Positions 30,980 to 35,491 of a stretch of DNA of 35,491 nt are shown in pieces. Made by a program: the position numbers and the translations under genes. Numbering within the stretch: the stretch's first letter is position 1; each line of letters starts with the position of its first letter. Origin of the DNA: Deltaproteobacteria bacterium (GTDB lineage Bacteria; Myxococcota_A; UBA9042; DTJE01); NCBI GenBank assembly GCA_016784945.1, contig JADHTP010000004.1:1-35491 (forward strand), written 5' to 3'. The notes under the pieces are model-generated. The model was given only the letters and a program-made list of their open reading frames with translations. It ran no database searches and had not been told where the DNA came from.

Positions 30980-32398
30980 ACCGTCCACGGGATTGATGCG
31001 GATGGCCCGCAGGGAAGACAGGAGACAGGACAGCAGAACCACGAGAACCGACAGGCCGGCAATGGCGGCTATGTCCTCCCAGTGGATGATCGCGGGCAAC
31101 TCGGTGATGTGATAGACTTTCGGATCCAGGGCAAAGCCGATTTTCTGGATCAGGCGCACGATACCGTACCCCAGCACCAGCCCCACGGCCACACCGGCAC
31201 AGCCCAGGATGAACCCGTGGGTCACGAAGACCCGGTACAGCTGACGGCGGGCGGCCCCCAGGGCCACCAGCGTGGAAATCTCCTTCAGCCGCTCTCGGGC
31301 CACCACCAGCTGGGTGCCCACGATGTTGAAGGCCGCCACCACCACGATGATCAGGAAGAACAGGGCAAGGACCACCTTCTGCATCCTCAGGGCCGAAAAC
31401 AGGTTGCGGTTCATCTGTTTCCAATCGATGAGCCGGTACCGGCTGGGCGGCCCCGCACCGAGGTCGCTGTATTCCAGTCCCTTCTTGAGCCGGGACACGC
31501 CAGCAAAGAGGTCCTGCACGTGTGGTTCGCGGTCGGCGGGGGGCAGGATCCCTTCCGTGAGACGGGACGCATCGCGCCGAAGCCTGGCCGCGTCCCGCAC
31601 CAGGTCCGGGAGTGTATAGGGTTGGAGGGCGGACAGGACCTCCAGGCGCATCCGATCCGTGTCGAACAGGTCTTCGAGACGAATTTCGATCCATCGCACG
31701 GCGGGTCCCCGATTGAGGAACCGCTGTGCCGATGCCAGGTCCATCACCACCAGCCGTGAGTCGTACTCGTAGAACCCCGAATCGAAACAGTCCCTGACCA
31801 CGAAGGACTCTTCCATGGGGGCCATGCCCAGGGGACCGGCGGTGCGACCTTCGAGGCCGCGGATGGGGGTGGTCAGCGTGACACGGTCCCCGGGCGCCAC
31901 CCGCAGCCGATCGCGCAGCTCGCACCCGATCACCACCTCCATGGGGGCGCCTTCCTGAAAACGAATGGATTCCAGTGACCCGCCGTGGGTCAGGTCCCTC
32001 AGGTTGGAAACCCCGTCAATCCCGTCCAGGGCCACACCCTTGACGATGGCGCCGGCGGTGCCCGAGTCCGACGAGACCATCATCTCGTCGTAGGTGGAGG
32101 GATTGGCCCCCTGAACCCCGGGGACCCGGGACAGCCGATTGGTGACCTCCCGGTAGTCTTCGAACCGTTCACCCCTTTTCAACACCACCAGGTGGGGATA
32201 GACACCGAGGATCCGTTCGCGGAAGGCCTCCTCGAAGCCGCCGGTGACGGACAGGACCGCCGTCAACGTAGCCACCCCCACCCCGATCCCGAGGACGGAC
32301 ACCACCGTGGCCACGGACACACGAGACCGGTTCCGACCCGCGAAAAGGGTCAGGCCCATGGACCATGAAAAAGGCAGTCTCTTGAGGAGTCCTCCCAC
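30962..32398 (-). CDS. LolC/LolE-like ABC transporter permease
   Basis: A 478-residue inner-membrane permease of the MacB/FtsX type that, with a LolD ATPase, releases lipoproteins from the inner membrane to a periplasmic carrier. There is one transmembrane segment near residues 30-52, a large periplasmic domain, then three more segments near 340-470, which is the LolC/E topology. The family's cytoplasmic coupling segment KEISTLVALGAARRQL is present, and the end RAIRINPVDGLRKIA is typical of FtsX-like permeases. The start is GTG at 32398 with GGGAG before it. lolD is not in the window. It is divergent, by 48 bp, from the second lnt, which supports a lipoprotein-related role. Confidence 0.88.
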   Translation of the reverse strand: MGGLLKRLPFSWSMGLTLFAGRNRSRVSVATVVSVLGIGVGVATLTAVLSVTGGFEEAFRERILGVYPHLVVLKRGERFEDYREVTNRLSRVPGVQGANPSTYDEMMVSSDSGTAGAIVKGVALDGIDGVSNLRDLTHGGSLESIRFQEGAPMEVVIGCELRDRLRVAPGDRVTLTTPIRGLEGRTAGPLGMAPMEESFVVRDCFDSGFYEYDSRLVVMDLASAQRFLNRGPAVRWIEIRLEDLFDTDRMRLEVLSALQPYTLPDLVRDAARLRRDASRLTEGILPPADREPHVQDLFAGVSRLKKGLEYSDLGAGPPSRYRLIDWKQMNRNLFSALRMQKVVLALFFLIIVVVAAFNIVGTQLVVARERLKEISTLVALGAARRQLYRVFVTHGFILGCAGVAVGLVLGYGIVRLIQKIGFALDPKVYHITELPAIIHWEDIAAIAGLSVLVVLLSCLLSSLRAIRINPVDGLRKIA

Positions 32399-32476
32399 CA
32401 GCTCTCCCGGATGATCGGGGGTCGCAACGAAGAATACTATTGACTATTGGCGCAGGACTGTCGACCATTTTCACCC

Positions 32477-34060
32477 GTGAGCACTCAATCGAAACTCCGG
32501 TCGGGGCCCTGGTGGAAAGTGCTGCTTTGTGCCCTGGCCACCGCCGCGATGCTCGTGGCGATCCTTCCGGACCACGGCCTCTGGTACCTGACGCCGGTGG
32601 CCCTCATTCCCCTGTTCTTCGTGCTCCCGGACCTGTCCTGCGGCAGGGGATTTCTGGCCGGGTGGCTGGCGGGGACCCTGGCCAACATGGGCATCTTCCA
32701 CTGGATCGTCCATACCGCCGTCACCATGAGCGAGTTTCCCTTTGCCCTGGCCTTGCTGGTTCTGCTGGCCTTTGCCATGTACTCCGGCCTTCCGTTCGGA
32801 TTGCTGGCCCTGGTGGGCCGCTCCCTGCTCAAACGACGGGGGGCCGTGTGGACCGTGCCGGCGGCCCTGGTGACCCTGGAATTCCTGTGGCCCAACCTCT
32901 TTCCCTGGCACCTCGGCAACGCCTACTTCCGGGTGCCCCTGCTGATGCAGGGAATGGACCTGACGGGAATCTACGGAGGCTCGTTCGTCTCGACCGCGGT
33001 GGCCGTGGCGGCGGCCACCTGGCTCCGCGGACGCAACCGAGGGGACCGGGTGCCCCTTTCCGTGCCGGTAGCGGCCGCGATCCTGGTGGCGGCCTGGACG
33101 GGCTACGGCGCCATCCGGCTCCAGACCCTGGACAGGGGCGAATCGGCCCCCACGCTGACCCTGGCCCTGGTGCAACCCGACATCACCGCCGAAGACAAGA
33201 AGCGCCGCGATGGCAAGAGCCGGAAGGCCCTGTTCGCCAGGTTGAAGGGGCTCACGGAATCGGCGGACCTGGAAGGTGTGGATGCGGTGGTCTGGCCCGA
33301 AGGGGCCTTTTCCTTCTATTTCGCCCCGGATTCGGAAGGACGGAAGGGCTGGACGAACATCGTTCAGACGTCCCGTCGCCTGGTGGCCATGGTAAGGGAC
33401 CTGGAAAAGCCCCTGGTGTTCGGATCCCTGACGCGCCCGCTGAACTCGCGCACCCGCAACTCGCTGGTCATGCTGGGTTCCGACGGACGGGAAGTGGAGC
33501 GCTACGACAAACGGGTCCTGCTGGCCTTCGGCGAGTACATGCCCCTGTCGGACACATTCCCGTTCCTCAAGAAGAAGGTCAAGGAAGTGTCGGACATGGT
33601 GGGAGGGGACCGGGCGGTTTCCTTTCCCGTGGGTCCCGGCCGGGCCCTGGGTTCCATCTGCTACGAGGCCATCTTCCCCACGCTCACCCGCCAGTCCCTG
33701 ATCGAGACCGGATCCAATCTCATCCTGAACGTGACCAACGACGCCTGGTTCGGCACCAGCGGTGCTCCGGCGCAGCATCTCATGGTCCAGGCCCCCCGGA
33801 CCGTGGAACTGCGGGTTCCCCTCGTCCGACTCACTGAGACGGGGATCTCCGCCGTGATCGGGCCATCGGGCGAGTTCGCCTACGAAACGGAACTGCACGA
33901 AAGACGGGTGGACCGGGTGGTCATTCCCATGGTGGACGGATCGAGCGTCTACCGGGAGGTGGGGGACGTTTTCGCGTGGGCCTGCGTGGCGCTGGTGATC
34001 GCGTCCCTGGCCACGGGCTACTTCAGGAGGAAGAAGTCCCTTTCCACCAGGATCGGATAG
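32477..34060 (+). CDS. lnt: Apolipoprotein N-acyltransferase, second copy
   Basis: A conventional-length Lnt (527 residues from GTG 32477). The membrane domain spans about 15-215. The catalytic triad is Glu275 (WPEGAF), Lys345 (RYDKRVLLAFGEYMP) and Cys395 (SICYEAIF). The Glu-Lys spacing is 70 residues, as in ordinary Lnt, with no insertion. A TTG at 32447 would add ten residues; neither start has a good ribosome-binding site. It is divergent from the LolC/E-like permease, which acts at the next step of lipoprotein handling. Its last 43 bp overlap the convergent small membrane protein gene. The propeller-bearing Lnt lies 13 kb upstream, so this may be the housekeeping copy. Confidence 0.94.
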   Translation: MSTQSKLRSGPWWKVLLCALATAAMLVAILPDHGLWYLTPVALIPLFFVLPDLSCGRGFLAGWLAGTLANMGIFHWIVHTAVTMSEFPFALALLVLLAFAMYSGLPFGLLALVGRSLLKRRGAVWTVPAALVTLEFLWPNLFPWHLGNAYFRVPLLMQGMDLTGIYGGSFVSTAVAVAAATWLRGRNRGDRVPLSVPVAAAILVAAWTGYGAIRLQTLDRGESAPTLTLALVQPDITAEDKKRRDGKSRKALFARLKGLTESADLEGVDAVVWPEGAFSFYFAPDSEGRKGWTNIVQTSRRLVAMVRDLEKPLVFGSLTRPLNSRTRNSLVMLGSDGREVERYDKRVLLAFGEYMPLSDTFPFLKKKVKEVSDMVGGDRAVSFPVGPGRALGSICYEAIFPTLTRQSLIETGSNLILNVTNDAWFGTSGAPAQHLMVQAPRTVELRVPLVRLTETGISAVIGPSGEFAYETELHERRVDRVVIPMVDGSSVYREVGDVFAWACVALVIASLATGYFRRKKSLSTRIG

Positions 34061-34266
34061 TCGAAGACCGTCTGCAGCAGCAGGAATCCCACACCGAACA
34101 GGATCGAGGCGACGCTCACGAAGAGCGTCACATATTCGTGCCAGGCGCGCCGACGCACCAGCAGGCCCAACAGCAGGATGGTGATCCCCGTACACAGCAG
34201 GGCGAGAAAGGCGAAGAGCCGGACATCCACCAGGATCCACCCGGCATACAGACCTGCCCGGGTCAT
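34018..34266 (-). CDS. Small two-helix membrane protein
   Basis: An 82-residue protein with two strong hydrophobic segments (about 13-37 and 44-65) separated by a basic loop (RRRAWHEY). No family was recognised. Its ATG overlaps the stop of the CPBP protease gene as ATGA, suggesting coupled expression and perhaps a partner or substrate relation. Its 3' end overlaps the convergent lnt gene by 43 bp. The reading frame extends far upstream on the minus strand, but that part is antisense to the transposase remnant and in another frame from the CPBP gene. Confidence 0.6.
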   Translation of the reverse strand: MTRAGLYAGWILVDVRLFAFLALLCTGITILLLGLLVRRRAWHEYVTLFVSVASILFGVGFLLLQTVFDYPILVERDFFLLK

Positions 34267-34850
34267 GGGCGCCCCTCCCGGTACAGACGGATCACCAGCG
34301 GGATGTTCACCGCATCGATGACGGCATGGGCCACAGCGGGCGCCAGCACCCCTCCGGACACCATCCTCAGACAGCCCAGCATCACGCCGGTCACCAGGGC
34401 AAAAACGCTCCAGGTCAGGAACCGCCCCCGGAACAAACCATGGGCCGCGCCGAAAAGCAGGGAGGTTCCGGCCAGGGCCGCCGTGTCCCCCCAGGCGGAC
34501 CCGATCAAGGTCCAGAGCGTACCACGGAACACCGCTTCTTCGGCCAGGCCGGCCGTCAGTGACAACAGAAGCGCTCCCCAGACGGGAATCCCGTCGAGGA
34601 CCTCGCCGAGCAGCCCGATCAGGCGTTTTCCGGCCCGCGTCCTGGCGGCGAACACCAGGGACAGGACGGCCACGGGAAGGCCGGCCAGGAGGCCCCAGGC
34701 CAGGTGGTGCGGCCAGGGGGTGGGACCGATCCACCCATAGCCTACGGTGTGGGGCCACAGGCGGGAAGAAGCCTCGGAGGCTGCCAGGATCAATCCGTAG
34801 AAACCCGCGGCTGCCAGGATGAAACCGATCCTCGAGCGGGACGAATCCAT
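34263..34850 (-). CDS. CPBP family intramembrane metalloprotease
   Basis: A 195-residue multi-pass membrane protein of the CAAX-protease/bacteriocin-processing (CPBP) family. The three diagnostic motifs are present: EEAVFRG (Glu104, Glu105, Arg109), FGAAHG (His137) and HAVIDA (His175). Substrates of bacterial members are mostly unknown; some process peptides, others act in envelope quality control. The start is ATG at 34850, with a GTG eight codons upstream as an alternative; neither has a clear ribosome-binding site. A transposase remnant begins about 60 bp upstream and may have replaced its original promoter. It overlaps the following small membrane protein gene by four bases. Confidence 0.85.
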   Translation of the reverse strand: MDSSRSRIGFILAAAGFYGLILAASEASSRLWPHTVGYGWIGPTPWPHHLAWGLLAGLPVAVLSLVFAARTRAGKRLIGLLGEVLDGIPVWGALLLSLTAGLAEEAVFRGTLWTLIGSAWGDTAALAGTSLLFGAAHGLFRGRFLTWSVFALVTGVMLGCLRMVSGGVLAPAVAHAVIDAVNIPLVIRLYREGRP

Positions 34851-34908
34851 GGCCCAACCGTAGGTCAAACGCACGGACGGGGCAACCGCCCACAGAAAAC
34901 GATCCCTT

Positions 34909-35070
34909 GTAGGGGCGAAGCGTGTGGCCGAGTTCGAGCGGGAGAACCAGAAGCTGACACGGAAGCTGTCGAACGCGGAGCTGATAATCGAAGTCCAAAA
35001 AAACGTGGCATCGCTCCTCGGGATCTCGATGGAGACCGAGGAGAAGGGGAAGAAGGGGAAGAAGGGGTGA
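34909..35070 (+). pseudogene. IS3-type transposase orfA remnant (C-terminal)
   Basis: The frame reads AKRVAEFERENQKLTRK, then AELIIEVQKNVASLLG, the leucine-zipper-like end of IS3-family OrfA. The helix-turn-helix N-terminal half is absent. It ends in a Lys/Gly-rich tail, and its TGA overlaps the ATG of the OrfB remnant. Confidence 0.7.
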
Positions 35071-35335
35071 TGCAGGCCGTCGCACAGATCGCGCCGCAGG
35101 TGGGGACCACACTGGCGTGCCGTGCGCTCGGTGTTCCCCGGGCGACGTTCTACAGGCTGCGGCAGGCTGCGGCAGCTCCCCCGGATGTCGAGGTGCTGCG
35201 GCGTCCGCGCCCAACCAGGTCTGGTCCTGGGACATCACGAAGCTCAAGGGGCCGGTCAAGTGGGTCTACTTTCACCTGTACGTCATCCTCGACATTTTCA
35301 GCCTGCACGCCGTAGGCTGGATGGTCGCCACCCGA
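35070..35335 (+). pseudogene. IS3-type transposase orfB remnant, internally deleted
   Basis: The first frame from ATG 35070 gives an OrfB-like start (MQAVAQIAPQVGTTLACRAL, then GVPRATFYRLR). Near 35190-35210 the sequence jumps, in another frame, to the integrase-core start APNQVWSWDITKLKG and on to WVYFHLYVILDIFS and GWMVATRE. About 90 residues normally lie between these parts, so an internal deletion with a frameshift has occurred. The rest of the catalytic core is missing; homology switches to a different transposase near 35334. Confidence 0.75.
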
Positions 35336-35491
35336 GAAAATCGGCGTGGAGTGGGCGGAAGTCTGCTTCGTGCCGACCGCTGTAGGCCACAGCAAGAAAG
35401 GTCTTGAGTACCGCTACCTGGCAACGCGGGAGGCGATGCGCGATACGGAACTGCCCGGGCTGGAATCACTGCGAGAACTGCCTTTTCCCAC
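35334..35491 (+). pseudogene. IS1380-type transposase fragment (runs off window)
   Basis: A third frame opens with EKIGVEWAEVCFVP and continues with GHSKKGLEYRYLATREAM and LPGLESLRELPFP, which matches my memory of the middle of IS1380-family transposases. It begins directly where the IS3 remnant ends and continues beyond base 35491, so its intactness downstream is unknown. There is no start codon context of its own. Confidence 0.6.

Noticed and set aside
32471-34240. 589-codon open frame on the minus strand
   Set aside because: It is antisense to the second lnt, whose active-site motifs are clear; the composition is shadow-like.
34267-35259. Long upstream extension of the small two-helix membrane protein
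   Set aside because: It runs antisense through the transposase remnants and in another frame across the CPBP gene; the ATGA overlap at 34263-34266 is the better start.

Overview
The window is a compact, high-GC (roughly low-to-mid 60s % by eye) stretch of a Gram-negative bacterial chromosome. Coding density is high, and many adjacent genes overlap by ATGA or GTGA or sit a few bases apart. Two apolipoprotein N-acyltransferases, a LolC/E-like permease and several lipoproteins show an outer membrane. Surface proteins with PPC-like repeats, an S74-type fibre protein, paired receiver proteins and the mix of catabolic genes resemble Myxococcota or other former Deltaproteobacteria. That placement is inference: there is no rRNA or other marker here. 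No tRNA, rRNA or CRISPR array was seen.

Layout. 1-1.6 kb: the end of lysine 5,6-aminomutase beta subunit (kamE) overlapping an agmatinase-family gene. 1.6-1.9 kb: a promoter with two abutting palindromes driving a 68-residue Cys-containing protein. 1.9-4.9 kb (minus): selA, an unknown 127-residue protein and an SCP2-type thiolase. 5.1-6.5 kb: a coiled-coil lipoprotein, a damaged or unassigned 0.5 kb stretch, then speD with its own promoter. 6.6-11.8 kb: ftsH, a large surface protein with an Ig-like domain and PPC-like domains, and truA. 11.7-14.7 kb (minus): a lipoprotein and a polysaccharide flippase. 14.8-19.1 kb: a receiver protein, a receiver-PAS protein with a D-to-E change at the phosphorylation site, a DUF167 protein and an unusual Lnt. 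19.1-24.8 kb (minus): a fibre-like S74 protein followed by amgK-murU. 25.2-31 kb: a lipoprotein, biotin carboxylase, biotin carrier protein, acyl-CoA mutase large subunit and an ArsA-like ATPase. 31-34.1 kb: a LolC/E-like permease divergent from a second, ordinary Lnt. 34-34.9 kb (minus): a CPBP protease and a small membrane protein. 34.9-35.5 kb: remnants of two different transposases.

Connected themes. (1) Lipoprotein maturation and transport: two lnt genes, a LolC/E-like permease and at least three predicted lipoproteins. (2) Propionyl-CoA/methylmalonyl-CoA metabolism: biotin carboxylase, carrier protein and mutase. A carboxyltransferase and the B12-binding subunit are not adjacent. (3) Polyamine and amino-acid metabolism: kamE, agmatinase and speD. 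(4) Cell-wall sugar recycling: amgK and murU.

The most unusual object is the Lnt at 16507-19092. Its nitrilase-type catalytic domain is interrupted, between the catalytic Glu and Lys, by about 290 residues of repeats that look like a seven-bladed beta-propeller. The second Lnt at about 32.5-34.1 kb lacks this insertion.
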